Shown piece by piece: positions 52,396-60,525 of a stretch of DNA of 64,000 nt (positions within the stretch are counted from its first letter, which is position 1; each line of letters opens with the position of its first letter). The DNA comes from an uncultured Lachnospiraceae bacterium (GTDB lineage Bacteria > Bacillota > Clostridia > Lachnospirales > Lachnospiraceae), in the NCBI GenBank assembly GCA_905235745.1, contig CAJOMN010000015.1, positions 1-64,000 of the forward strand, written 5' to 3'. The translations under genes were made by a program, and so were the position numbers. The notes below the pieces were generated by a model. The model did no database searches and had not been told where the DNA came from. It saw only the letters and a list, made by a program, of their open reading frames with translations.

Positions 52396-54480
52396 ATGTA
52401 CAAAAGCTATTCAATGGAACTTGGTGGACGTACGCTCACCGTTGATGTAGGAAGAGTTGCCAAGCAGGCTAACGGCGCGGCACTCATGCACTACGGAGAT
52501 ACGATGGTGCTTTCCACTGCAACCGCATCTGAAAAACCAAGAGACGAGATTGACTTCTTTCCTCTGAGTGTTGAGTTTGAGGAAAAAATGTATTCTGTCG
52601 GGAAGATCCCCGGCGGATTTAACAAACGCGAGGGCAAGGCGAGCGAAAATGCCGTTCTTACAGCCCGTGTTATAGACAGACCGATGCGGCCTCTTTTCCC
52701 GAAGGATTACCGTAACGACTGCACATTAAACAATCTTGTGCTTTCTGTCGATCCCGAATGCCGTCCGGAGCTTGTTGCAATGCTCGGATCATCGATCGCA
52801 ACAAGCATATCCGACATTCCCTTCGCCGGACCGTGCGCAACGACCCAGGTGGGGATGATCAACGGCGAGTTTATAATCAATCCTTCACAGGAGCAGTGGA
52901 AGACGGGCGACCTTAACCTTACGGTGGCATCGACGAAAGAGAAGGTTATCATGATCGAAGCCGGAGCCAATGAGGTTCCCGAGGCTAAGATGATCGAGGC
53001 GATCTACATGGCGCATGACGTTAATCAGGAGATCATCGCATTCATAGAGAAGATCGTAGCTGAGGTCGGCAAGCCGAAGCACGAATACACAAGCTGTGCC
53101 GTGCCTGAGGAACTGTTTGCGGCAATCAGGGAAGTCTGTCCTCCGGATGAAATGGAAACCGCCGTATTTACGGATGATAAACAGGTTCGCGAGGCAAATA
53201 TCAGGGATATTACCGCAAAATGCGAAGAGAAGTTTGCGGGTAACGACGAATGGCTCGCGATACTCGGTGAGGCAATATACCAGTATGAGAAGAAGACGAT
53301 CCGCAAGATGATACTTAAGGATCATAAGCGTCCCGACGGACGGCAGATCACTGAGATCAGACCGCTTGCCGCTGAGGTGGATATTGTTCCCAGAGTTCAC
53401 GGAAGCGCGATGTTCACACGCGGACAGACCCAGATATGTGATATTACAACGCTTGCACCGCTCTCGGATATGCAGAAGGTTGACGGGCTTGATCCTTTCG
53501 AAACCTCGAAGAGATACATACACCATTACAATTTCCCTTCATATTCGGTCGGTGAAACAAAACCTTCAAGGGGACCGGGACGTAGAGAGATCGGACACGG
53601 AGCACTTGCCGAGAGAGCTCTTATCCCCGTGCTTCCTTCCGAAGAGGAATTCCCTTACGCGATAAGATGCGTTTCCGAAACATTTGAAAGTAACGGCTCC
53701 ACATCCATGGCGAGCACATGCGCAAGCTGTATGTCTCTTATGGCTGCCGGGGTACCGATCAAAAAAATGGTTGCCGGTATATCATGCGGTCTTGTTACGG
53801 GAGATACGGATGACGATTTCGTGCTTCTGACGGATATCCAGGGACTTGAGGATTTCTTCGGAGATATGGACTTCAAGGTAACGGGAACAACGGAAGGTAT
53901 TACTGCGATCCAGATGGATATCAAGATCCACGGACTGACAAGACCCATCGTTGAGGGCGCTATCGCAAGATGCCGCGATGCAAGACTCTATATAATGGAT
54001 AACTGCATGAAGCCTGCTATTGCTGAGCCCCGTAAGAGCGTTAACGAGTATGCTCCCAAGATCGTACAGATCAGGATCGATCCCGAGAAGATCGGTGATG
54101 TTGTCGGACAGCGCGGCAAGACGATCAATGCGATCATCGACCAGTGCGGCGTCAAGATCGACATCACGGATGACGGTGCGGTCAGCATCTGCGGAACGGA
54201 TAAGGCCGCAATGGATAAGGCCATTGAGCTTATCAATATCATAACAACGGATTACGAAGCAGGTCAGATATTTACCGGTAAAGTTGTCTCGATCAAGGAA
54301 TTCGGAGCATTTGTCGAGTTCGCACCCGGCAAGGAAGGTATGGTACACATTTCCAAGATCGCAAAGGAGAGGATCAACCGTGTTGAAGATGTACTGACAC
54401 TCGGAGATACCGTAAAGGTTAAGTGCCTGGGCAAAGACAAGCTCGGGAGATGGTCGTTCTCGATAAAGGACGTACAGTAA
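52396..54480 (+). CDS. pnp: Polynucleotide phosphorylase
   Basis: 694 residues, standard length. A 3'-to-5' phosphorolytic exoribonuclease of the RNA degradosome. The first RNase PH domain (SMELGGRTLTVDVGRVAKQA), the helical linker (about 240-320) and the second RNase PH domain are present, the last with FTRGQTQ, FPSYSVGETKPSRGPGRREI and TGDTDDDFVLLTDIQGLED. It ends with KH (VVGQRGKTINAIIDQCG) and S1 (TGKVVSIKEFGAFVEFAPG) domains. AAGGAGAAAAAA precedes the ATG. A strong terminator follows, closing the conserved region before the accessory island. Confidence 0.97.
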   Translation: MYKSYSMELGGRTLTVDVGRVAKQANGAALMHYGDTMVLSTATASEKPRDEIDFFPLSVEFEEKMYSVGKIPGGFNKREGKASENAVLTARVIDRPMRPLFPKDYRNDCTLNNLVLSVDPECRPELVAMLGSSIATSISDIPFAGPCATTQVGMINGEFIINPSQEQWKTGDLNLTVASTKEKVIMIEAGANEVPEAKMIEAIYMAHDVNQEIIAFIEKIVAEVGKPKHEYTSCAVPEELFAAIREVCPPDEMETAVFTDDKQVREANIRDITAKCEEKFAGNDEWLAILGEAIYQYEKKTIRKMILKDHKRPDGRQITEIRPLAAEVDIVPRVHGSAMFTRGQTQICDITTLAPLSDMQKVDGLDPFETSKRYIHHYNFPSYSVGETKPSRGPGRREIGHGALAERALIPVLPSEEEFPYAIRCVSETFESNGSTSMASTCASCMSLMAAGVPIKKMVAGISCGLVTGDTDDDFVLLTDIQGLEDFFGDMDFKVTGTTEGITAIQMDIKIHGLTRPIVEGAIARCRDARLYIMDNCMKPAIAEPRKSVNEYAPKIVQIRIDPEKIGDVVGQRGKTINAIIDQCGVKIDITDDGAVSICGTDKAAMDKAIELINIITTDYEAGQIFTGKVVSIKEFGAFVEFAPGKEGMVHISKIAKERINRVEDVLTLGDTVKVKCLGKDKLGRWSFSIKDVQ

Positions 54481-54501
54481 CATAACTTTTGCCATAAAAA
54501 G

Positions 54502-54545
54502 AACCGCTCATTTACTGAATTTTCAGTATTTGGGCGGTTTTTTAT
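54502..54545 (+). terminator. Intrinsic terminator of pnp
   Basis: AACCGCTCA (54502-54510) pairs with TGGGCGGTT (54531-54539), with an inner TACTGA/TCAGTA stem and a 4-base loop, followed by seven Ts. The stem contains one G-U pair. Confidence 0.92.
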
Positions 54546-54587
54546 TGGTTTACGATAATTCGTACAAAACGCCTGTAATTTTTCTCT

Positions 54588-54620
54588 ATTAGTAACACGT
54601 TAGTAACAAATTAGTAACAC
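54588..54620 (+). repeat. Three exact-register 11-base direct repeats
   Basis: ATTAGTAACAC, GTTAGTAACAA and ATTAGTAACAC follow each other without gaps (54588-54598, 54599-54609, 54610-54620). They lie at the end of the integrase remnant; its TAA stop falls in the third unit. A near match, AATAGTAACAC, is at 57195-57205 near the other side of the island. Arm-type integrase sites or part of an attachment site are possible. Confidence 0.7.
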
Positions 54621-54774
54621 AACATATTAAGAGCCTCCCGGAGTTCATCAATAGTCAAATGGATGTAGAAGTCTCATAGTTGATCACAGTCCCGGTTGAC
54701 AATTTCAATATTCAGGGACAGCGGCGGTTTCCTTTCGGTTTTGTGACGGATCCGTAACTGTTCGGAAACTTCAT
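54611..54774 (-). pseudogene. Remnant of a tyrosine recombinase (phage/ICE integrase)
   Basis: On the minus strand, ATG 54774 has GAGGTG just upstream and reads MKFPNSYGSVTKPKGNRRCP before a stop; the opening closely resembles the N-terminus of clostridial tyrosine integrases (MKxPNGYGSVxKLxGxRRxP, as I recall them). About 60 bases later another frame reads YIHLTIDELREALNML and ends TAA at 54611, which resembles the usual integrase C-terminus after the active-site tyrosine region. The catalytic domain between them is gone. So both ends of the gene remain around a large internal deletion. It is the last gene of the minus-strand series repressor-like, ltp, dinD, int. Confidence 0.6.
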
Positions 54775-54792
54775 ATCACACCTCAATAGCAA

Positions 54793-54810
54793 AGTTGCAC
54801 CGGTGCAACT
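54793..54810. repeat. 18-base perfect palindrome, dyad site 1
   Basis: AGTTGCACCGGTGCAACT is perfectly symmetrical. It overlaps the dinD stop codon and lies about 20 bases upstream of the integrase-remnant start. It is embedded in a 25-base sequence shared with site 2 (55702-55719). No spacer loop is present, so a DNA-binding site is more natural than an RNA hairpin. Confidence 0.8.
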
Positions 54811-55651
54811 ACTTCAAGCTCTTCTTTTGCTCTTTCTCAAGTTGTTTAATGCTTTTATCCGGAGTCGGAAGATCTTCAGGCATAGTTCCTCCCAGATCCT
54901 TTATTGTTTGGCGGACTTTCTTTCCGACCTCATAATGAGTGCGGTTTGCATCCTCTTTTCCCTGAATGTTATCTCGCCTGAGCTTTTCTTCTGTCTGGGT
55001 AGCTCGAAAAAGATTTGCCGCAAGCTCGGTGCTGCCCATATGGTCAAGAATATCTTGCCCTGACTTCAATCCCTTTTTGCTTCGAATATCTTTTGCGCTA
55101 AGTCCACCGTACAGTCCTTGATAACCTTTGTTTGTGAAAATGGCATAATCTAAGGGCTCGGTTACACCGGCATCATGAGCGGCGGCTGCAAGGGAGCTAT
55201 TATGTTTCCTCATTTCTTCCCGGGTGCGCAACCGCTTCTCATCCTCTGTAAGTTCTTCGTAATTTTCAATGAGCTCCTGTTGCCTCGTTTTTACAGCGAA
55301 ATATGTTTGTCCGAGCGCGATGATCTCTTTGCTGGAATCGCCATTCATAACAATCAGATAGCAGGCGTACCGGGACAACTCAAAATCATCAAGGTGCCGC
55401 TCCCCACCGTTTGGCATAACAGATGTTATGTCCACCCCGACAAAATGTTCTGAAACCTCTATTTCACTGCGTTCACATGCACTCATAGCGCGCGAGATAG
55501 CGTTCTTAAATTTACGCCATTCGGTGTATTCCAAAGCCTTCTGAAGCTCTCTTGCGTACCAGAACTCCTGTCCGTATTCGTTAATATGTTTGATACTCTC
55601 AAATACAGATTCACCGTAGTTAGCACCTTTCTCATCAATAAAGAAAAACAT
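54809..55651 (-). CDS. dinD: DNA-damage-inducible protein D-like
   Basis: 280 residues. The first 110 residues are a BRO/Bro-N-like fold: FESIKHINEYGQEFWYAREL and LQKALEYTEWRKFKNAISRA, then FELSRYACYLIVMNGD and EIIALGQTYFAVKTRQQEL, all typical of DinD. The C-terminal part (SLAAAAHDAGVTEPLDYAIF, then NKGYQGLYGGLSAKDI) is also conserved. E. coli DinD is SOS-induced and can inhibit RecA filament activity; phage and mobile-element copies are common. AGGAGGTAA precedes the ATG. It is downstream of the Ltp lipoprotein gene, with a dyad site in the 67-base gap. I see no LexA box here. Confidence 0.88.
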   Translation of the reverse strand: MFFFIDEKGANYGESVFESIKHINEYGQEFWYARELQKALEYTEWRKFKNAISRAMSACERSEIEVSEHFVGVDITSVMPNGGERHLDDFELSRYACYLIVMNGDSSKEIIALGQTYFAVKTRQQELIENYEELTEDEKRLRTREEMRKHNSSLAAAAHDAGVTEPLDYAIFTNKGYQGLYGGLSAKDIRSKKGLKSGQDILDHMGSTELAANLFRATQTEEKLRRDNIQGKEDANRTHYEVGKKVRQTIKDLGGTMPEDLPTPDKSIKQLEKEQKKSLK

Positions 55652-55701
55652 AAGATTACCTCCTATACATCATCCGACATCCTCTGCCGAATCTATCGCA
55701 A

Positions 55702-55719
55702 AGTTGCATCGGTGTAATT
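55702..55719. repeat. Imperfect dyad, site 2, related to 54793-54810
   Basis: AGTTGCATCGGTGTAATT differs from site 1 by three transitions, all of which would leave G-U pairs in a plus-strand transcript. It overlaps the last base of the ltp stop and lies about 50 bases upstream of the dinD start, the same relation that site 1 has to dinD and the integrase remnant. Confidence 0.7.
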
Positions 55720-56384
55720 TAATAACCGACTTGCGACAAAGCGTACTCGGTCTGTTCTTTTGTATACTTGTCACCACTTTCTGAGGTCATTTGCTGATAA
55801 AGCCCGTCCCTCGAAAAGGACATTATATCAAGATAATTCTGGGCGCATTGAGCGGCTTCTTCATTCCAGTCAACTAGGTTATTCTTTTCGAGATACGAAA
55901 GGGCATATTCTACGTCGGCTCTCGGATAATTGTCACCATATTCGGATGACATCTGCTCTATGAGTCCCTGTCTTGAGAAAGCCATGAGATCAATATAATT
56001 AAGCGCGGTCTTAACCGCATTCTGTTGGCTGAGAGTCATCCCGGACAAGTCGAGATCATGTTCGGGCATATCCGGAAGAACTGCATTCTCCATAAATTCA
56101 GGAGAATCAACATAGGCCTGGAGCTGGTCGAACATGGATTCCGTATCATCAGAAGCCATAAATCCATCAGAGGAAGTATAGTCATTGGTGGTAGCGGGCG
56201 CTTCGGGAACTGCTGACTCATTAATACCAAAATCATCAGTTCTCCTATTAGCGTCTATAACCCCGATCTGCGGAGCTATATTCTCCGACTTATCTTCAGC
56301 GGAACTCTTGCCGGAAGAGCCACAGGCACAAAATACTACACTTACCATAGTCAAAACAGCGATAACAGAAGCATATTTACTCAT
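55719..56384 (-). CDS. Lipoprotein with two Ltp (superinfection-exclusion-type) repeats
   Basis: 221 residues. A hydrophobic signal (SVIAVLTMVSVVFCAC) ends in a lipobox-like site with C21 as the likely lipidated residue. A disordered Ser/Asp/Glu-rich linker runs to about residue 115. Two repeats of the Ltp/host-cell-surface-lipoprotein type follow: NYIDLMAFSRQGLIEQMSSE with YALSYLE (about 120-166), and NYLDIMSFSRDGLYQQMTSE with YALSQVG (about 174-221). In Streptococcus phage TP-J34, the Ltp lipoprotein encoded in the lysogeny module blocks DNA injection by related phages. Here the gene lies next to a repressor-like gene and an integrase remnant, as in that phage. The repressor-like gene's last codons carry its AAGGAGG. 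Confidence 0.85.
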   Translation of the reverse strand: MSKYASVIAVLTMVSVVFCACGSSGKSSAEDKSENIAPQIGVIDANRRTDDFGINESAVPEAPATTNDYTSSDGFMASDDTESMFDQLQAYVDSPEFMENAVLPDMPEHDLDLSGMTLSQQNAVKTALNYIDLMAFSRQGLIEQMSSEYGDNYPRADVEYALSYLEKNNLVDWNEEAAQCAQNYLDIMSFSRDGLYQQMTSESGDKYTKEQTEYALSQVGY

Positions 56385-56385
56385 A

Positions 56386-56745
56386 TCAACCTCCTTGATT
56401 ATGAATTATTTTCCACCAGTCCATGCTTGCTATTTTTATATATCGCCCAGCGTCAAGCGGGTCACGGGCATAATTCAGGAGCTTCTTGCGCCCCCCTTCA
56501 TCGCTAAACGAGTCGTAAATACTCAGAAGAGCCTGTTCGTCAGAATCGACATTGAATTCTTCGTCGCAGAAGTACTCCAAAGGGAAATTGAAAAACCTCG
56601 CAATCTTAACGACTTGATTGAAAGATACATCTTCGGTTTTGAGAGCCTTAATAGAAGCGTTACTGAATCCACAATCCTTTTCCATACGCAATATTGCAGC
56701 ATTTCGAAACACGCACAATTCCTTGAATTTGCTTAATGCTCCCAT
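56386..56745 (-). CDS. HTH (Cro/CI-type) regulator
   Basis: 119 residues from ATG 56745, with GAGGTG directly upstream (GTG 56751 is possible but overlaps it). The first 65 residues form a Cro/C1-like helix-turn-helix: LSKFKELCVFRNAAILRMEK, then GFSNASIKALKTEDVSFNQV and VKIARFFNFPLEYFC. The remaining part is helical, without a peptidase motif, so it is not a self-cleaving LexA-type repressor. First gene of the minus-strand operon with ltp (1-base gap) and dinD. The position matches a phage immunity repressor next to a superinfection-exclusion gene. Promoter at 56891-56919. Confidence 0.8.
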   Translation of the reverse strand: MGALSKFKELCVFRNAAILRMEKDCGFSNASIKALKTEDVSFNQVVKIARFFNFPLEYFCDEEFNVDSDEQALLSIYDSFSDEGGRKKLLNYARDPLDAGRYIKIASMDWWKIIHNQGG

Positions 56746-56890
56746 AATCACCTCAAAATACTATTAGAGAAATGACTAAAAAGGTATTACAAGTTAGATG
56801 CTGCTCTATATAATCGGCTCATAGGCATAGAGAAAAAACTAAATAAAGTCAAACATAATAGAGAGTTCCTGTAGTTAATCTCGCAACAAA

Positions 56891-56919
56891 ATTGTAGAGA
56901 ATAATATAAATTATGTCAA
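56891..56919 (-). promoter_or_regulatory. Promoter of the regulator-ltp-dinD operon
   Basis: On the minus strand a perfect TTGACA (56919-56914), a 17-base spacer and TACAAT (56896-56891). A second, weaker set (TTGACT 56852-56847 and TATGCC 56829-56824, also 17 bases) lies downstream. The leader would be about 140 or 75 bases. Confidence 0.65.
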
Positions 56920-57406
56920 TAACACGATAGTGTATGCTCGAACATTTTAGATTCTTAAATCATGTAAACGAGCAAAGGTATAAATACTTTTGTCGTTTAC
57001 TATATATGTCCAAAGTATCTGTTCCCGTCGGGGACAATGGTAACGGAATTGTCAGATAATTGCATAGAAAAACACGCGTATAGCATGAACCCGGCAATAA
57101 GATTTCCTGCGTTATAAAAGCTAAAAAACCATTAATCAACAATTTATCCACACATATACATAAAGTTATAGTATGATATAATAAAATCGCACATAATAGT
57201 AACACATGTTATAAATGTGATAATTACGCCATGTTTAGTATTTTTAATTTTACATAACCATTTTTTTCGAACGGACATTTGGTTTTGCCCCATAAAATGT
57301 GGATAAAACACGCAAATTATGTGAAATTCCGATAATAGATAGATAGATAAAGCAGTTATCACACAATTACTGCCAATCAATTCTACCTGTTATTTACGCA
57401 TTATCC

Positions 57407-57435
57407 TTAACAACGTCTACCCCTTATGATATAGT
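57407..57435 (+). promoter_or_regulatory. Probable deoB promoter
   Basis: TTAACA (57407-57412), a 17-base spacer and TATAGT (57430-57435), about 70 bases before the deoB start at 57508. Confidence 0.55.
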
Positions 57436-57507
57436 AAACGAGTTAATAAATATAAGAAACGAATTTATTTTGTTTTGGACTGGTCAATCGTTACATGGAG
57501 TACAGCT

Positions 57508-58704
57508 ATGTCAAAAAGGATTATCTTAATTGTTATGGACAGTTTCGGCATAGGAGAAGAGCCTGATGCCGACCTGTTCGGAGATGTCGGGACCAATACG
57601 CTAAGGTCGTGCACGGCAAGCGAACATTTCCGCGCGCCCAATCTTGCGCGGATGGGGCTGTTCGGGATAGACGGGGTAAGCGTCGCGAGAAGCCTTGATG
57701 AACAGCAGATCGTCCCTTCCGGGACATATGCCCGTCTTCGGGAGAGTTCTATGGGAAAGGACACGACGATAGGGCACTGGGAGATAGCGGGTCTTGTATC
57801 GCCCGAACCGCTTCCCACTTATCCGAACGGGTTTCCGGAAGATGTTATAGAGAAGTTCGAGGCCGAAACGGGCAGGAAGGTGCTGTGCAATCTTCCTTAT
57901 TCCGGCACGAAAGTTATAGCCGATTACGGTGATGAACACATGCGGACCGGCAAGCTTATCGTATATACGTCTGCGGATTCGGTATTTCAGATAGCGGCTC
58001 ATGAGGATATCGTGCCCCCTGAAGAGTTGTATGATATATGCAGGAAGGCAAGGAGCATTCTTACGGGGAAACACGGGGTAGGCAGGGTCATTGCCAGGCC
58101 GTTTGTCGGGACGAGCGGTAACTATGTAAGGACAGCGGGGCGTCATGATTTTTCCATTGAGCCGCCGCGCGATACAATGCTTGATATATTGTTGGCCAAT
58201 CACAAAGATGTGATCGGGGTAGGCAAGATACACGATATCTTTGCCGGAAGAGGACTGACCGAGTATGTATATACATCCGGAAACGAGGAAGGCATAGACA
58301 GGACGCTTCAGTATCTCGACCGCGATTTTGACGGCCTCCTGTTCGTCAATCTCGTGGACTATGATATGCTGTACGGTCACAGGCGCGATATTGATGGGTA
58401 TGCGAAGGCGGTCGCTTATTTCGACTCGAGACTCCCGGAGATCATAGCGAAGCTGGGCGATGAAGATCTTCTGATCATCACTGCCGACCACGGCTGCGAT
58501 CCCGCATATACGAAAACAACAGATCATACAAGAGAGTATGTGCCGTTTCTATGCTGCGGAAGGGATTACGCGGCACCGGAAGGGGTAAGAAGAGGAAATC
58601 TCGGAACGAGACCGACATTTGCCGATATAGCGGCGTCGGTACTGACCTGTCTTGGATTGCCGGAAAGCGAGATAAGCAGGGTTGCGGGAGAAAATATACT
58701 GTAA
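57508..58704 (+). CDS. deoB: Phosphopentomutase
   Basis: 398 residues from ATG 57508, with TGGAG upstream. Interconverts (deoxy)ribose 1- and 5-phosphate in nucleoside salvage. IILIVMDSFGIGEEPDADLF carries the first metal ligands. SMGKDTTIGHWEIAG contains the phosphorylated threonine region. FVNLVDYDMLYGHRRDIDGY and LIITADHGCDPAYTKTTDHT supply the remaining metal ligands of the alkaline-phosphatase-like fold. The gene is single, with its own promoter; no deoC, pdp or punA gene is adjacent. Confidence 0.95.
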   Translation: MSKRIILIVMDSFGIGEEPDADLFGDVGTNTLRSCTASEHFRAPNLARMGLFGIDGVSVARSLDEQQIVPSGTYARLRESSMGKDTTIGHWEIAGLVSPEPLPTYPNGFPEDVIEKFEAETGRKVLCNLPYSGTKVIADYGDEHMRTGKLIVYTSADSVFQIAAHEDIVPPEELYDICRKARSILTGKHGVGRVIARPFVGTSGNYVRTAGRHDFSIEPPRDTMLDILLANHKDVIGVGKIHDIFAGRGLTEYVYTSGNEEGIDRTLQYLDRDFDGLLFVNLVDYDMLYGHRRDIDGYAKAVAYFDSRLPEIIAKLGDEDLLIITADHGCDPAYTKTTDHTREYVPFLCCGRDYAAPEGVRRGNLGTRPTFADIAASVLTCLGLPESEISRVAGENIL

Positions 58705-58926
58705 TTTAACAGACAAACATAAAATCACATATTGAAATTACGTGACGGTTGTTAACTACTGCTAACAACAAAAATCAATATATAGTGTTATGGACGAAAA
58801 ATAACGTTTAAATACACATTAAATAACGATAGCGAACAAAATGTTTTGCAACAAAAATCACCGACCAGTACGGTCAACGATTTTTAACGTAAAAATACAT
58901 ATGTTATTAAAAAAGGAATTGCATAA
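58705..58926. other. AT-rich gap with a stem-loop before prfC
   Basis: 222 bases without a gene. A stem-loop at 58853-58885 pairs AAAAATC with GATTTTT, and inside it GACC with GGTC, around a 5-base loop with a symmetrical internal loop. It could be a terminator for deoB or lie in the prfC leader. The sequence AACAAAAATCA occurs twice (near 58767 and 58850). Confidence 0.4.
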
Positions 58927-60525
58927 ATGGGTGATAAGCAGTTAAAAAGTGAGATAGAAAAGAGAAGGACATTTGCCATAATCTCCCATCCTGATGCCGG
59001 TAAGACGACGCTGACGGAAAAATTCCTCCTGTACGGAGGTGCGATCAATCTGGCCGGTTCGGTAAAGGGCAAGGCGACGGCAAGACACGCCGTATCGGAC
59101 TGGATGGATATAGAAAAAGAGCGCGGGATATCGGTAACGTCCTCGGTTCTGCAGTTTAGTTATGACGGATTCTGCATCAATATTCTCGATACGCCCGGTC
59201 ACCAGGATTTTTCGGAGGACACGTACAGAACGCTTATGGCAGCTGATTCGGCAGTTATGGTAATAGATGCCGCGAAGGGTGTCGAACCACAGACAAGGAA
59301 GCTGTTCAAGGTGTGCGCCATGCGCAGGATACCGATATTCACGTTTATGAACAAACTGGACAGGGATGCGAAGGATCCTTTTGAACTTCTCGATGATATA
59401 GAGAATGAACTCGGTATACCGACGTGTCCGATGAACTGGCCGATAGGAAGCGGCAAGGGCTTCAAGGGAGTATATGACAGAGCCGGGCGAACGGTGGTCG
59501 TATATTCCGATACCGTTAAGGGAACGCGTGAGGGTCATGCGGAGATTATACCGATCGAAGATAAGGATAGGCTCCTGGAGATACTCGGAGATGCCGCATT
59601 TGAAAAGCTTATGGAGGATGTCGAGCTTTTGGACGGGGCAGGAAGCGGGTTCGATCAGGAAGAGGTCGATGCCGGCCTTCTCTCCCCGGTGTTCTTCGGC
59701 TCGGCGCTTACCAACTTCGGTGTTGAGATCTTCCTGCGCAATTTCCTGAAGATGACGTCGCCTCCGCTTGCAAGGCGTTCAGATGCAGGTGTTATTGATC
59801 CGGTTTCGGATGATTTTTCCGCATTTGTGTTCAAGATCCAGGCCAATATGAACAAGGCACACAGGGACAGGATCGCTTTTATGCGGATATGTTCCGGTAA
59901 ATATACCGCCCAGATGGAAGTACTGCATGTTCAGGGACAGAAAGTCATGCGCCTGTCACAGCCTCAGCAGATGATGGCGAGCGAAAGACATGTGGTCGAT
60001 GAAGCCTATGCCGGTGATATTATCGGCGTGTTCGATCCGGGGATATTCTCGATAGGGGATACCGTCTGTTCTCCGGGTGCCGGTTTCAGATATGAGGGTA
60101 TCCCGACATTTGCCCCCGAGCACTTCGCGAGAGTACGCCAGGTCGATACGATGAAACGGAAACAGTTTGTCAAGGGTATCACGCAGATAGCACAGGAAGG
60201 CGCGATACAGATATTCCATGAACTGGGTACCGGTCTCGAAGAGATAATAGTCGGAGTAGTCGGAGTCCTTCAGTTTGAAGTGCTCAAATACAGGCTGGAG
60301 AACGAGTATAACGTCGAGATAAAAATGGATATGCTGCCGTATGAGCATATCCGGTGGATAGTAAATACCGATATTGATATCGATAAGCTGACGGGAACAT
60401 CGGATATGAAGAAAGTGACGGATCTTAAGGACAGACCGCTGCTGTTATTCATCAACAGCTGGAGCATAGGTATGACACTGGAGAGAAATGAGGGACTTGA
60501 ACTTGAAGAATTCTCGAGAAACTAG
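58927..60525 (+). CDS. prfC: Peptide chain release factor 3
   Basis: 532 residues, the usual length. GTPase that recycles RF1/RF2 from the ribosome after termination. RTFAIISHPDAGKTTLTEKF (G1), ERGISVTSSVLQF (switch I), DTPGHQDFSEDT (G3) and NKLDRD (G4) are typical of RF3 and differ from EF-G. Domain II and the RF3 C-terminal domain (IVGVVGVLQFEVLKYRLENE) are complete. AAAAAAGGAAT precedes the ATG. Its last 38 bases overlap the start of the following lipoprotein gene. Confidence 0.96.
   Translation: MGDKQLKSEIEKRRTFAIISHPDAGKTTLTEKFLLYGGAINLAGSVKGKATARHAVSDWMDIEKERGISVTSSVLQFSYDGFCINILDTPGHQDFSEDTYRTLMAADSAVMVIDAAKGVEPQTRKLFKVCAMRRIPIFTFMNKLDRDAKDPFELLDDIENELGIPTCPMNWPIGSGKGFKGVYDRAGRTVVVYSDTVKGTREGHAEIIPIEDKDRLLEILGDAAFEKLMEDVELLDGAGSGFDQEEVDAGLLSPVFFGSALTNFGVEIFLRNFLKMTSPPLARRSDAGVIDPVSDDFSAFVFKIQANMNKAHRDRIAFMRICSGKYTAQMEVLHVQGQKVMRLSQPQQMMASERHVVDEAYAGDIIGVFDPGIFSIGDTVCSPGAGFRYEGIPTFAPEHFARVRQVDTMKRKQFVKGITQIAQEGAIQIFHELGTGLEEIIVGVVGVLQFEVLKYRLENEYNVEIKMDMLPYEHIRWIVNTDIDIDKLTGTSDMKKVTDLKDRPLLLFINSWSIGMTLERNEGLELEEFSRN

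Larger units (their letters stand above)
56746..57507. other. AT-rich gene-free region with two perfect DnaA boxes
   Basis: About 760 bases with no convincing gene; the short frames present lack ribosome-binding sites and family features. Content: the regulator promoter; TTATCCACA at 57144-57152 and its inverse TGTGGATAA at 57298-57306, both perfect DnaA boxes; the TAGTAACAC element at 57197-57205; an inverted repeat CACAT(7)ATGTG at 57203-57219; a short GATA tandem repeat at 57335-57351; and the deoB promoter at 57407-57435. By eye it is the most AT-rich stretch of the window. Confidence 0.6.

Noticed and set aside
54793-54810. The palindrome as an intrinsic terminator of dinD
   Set aside because: The two arms meet without a loop and the following T run is too short; its copy at 55702 is also better explained as a DNA site.
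56960-57380. Two short minus-strand frames (81 and 78 codons) in the AT-rich gap
   Set aside because: No ribosome-binding site, no family resemblance, hydrophobic low-complexity products expected by chance from AT-rich sequence; one runs across the DnaA-box sequences.
54545-57507. LexA-type SOS boxes controlling dinD
   Set aside because: I looked for the Gram-positive CGAAC(N4)GTTCG pattern upstream of dinD and of the operon and found no acceptable match.
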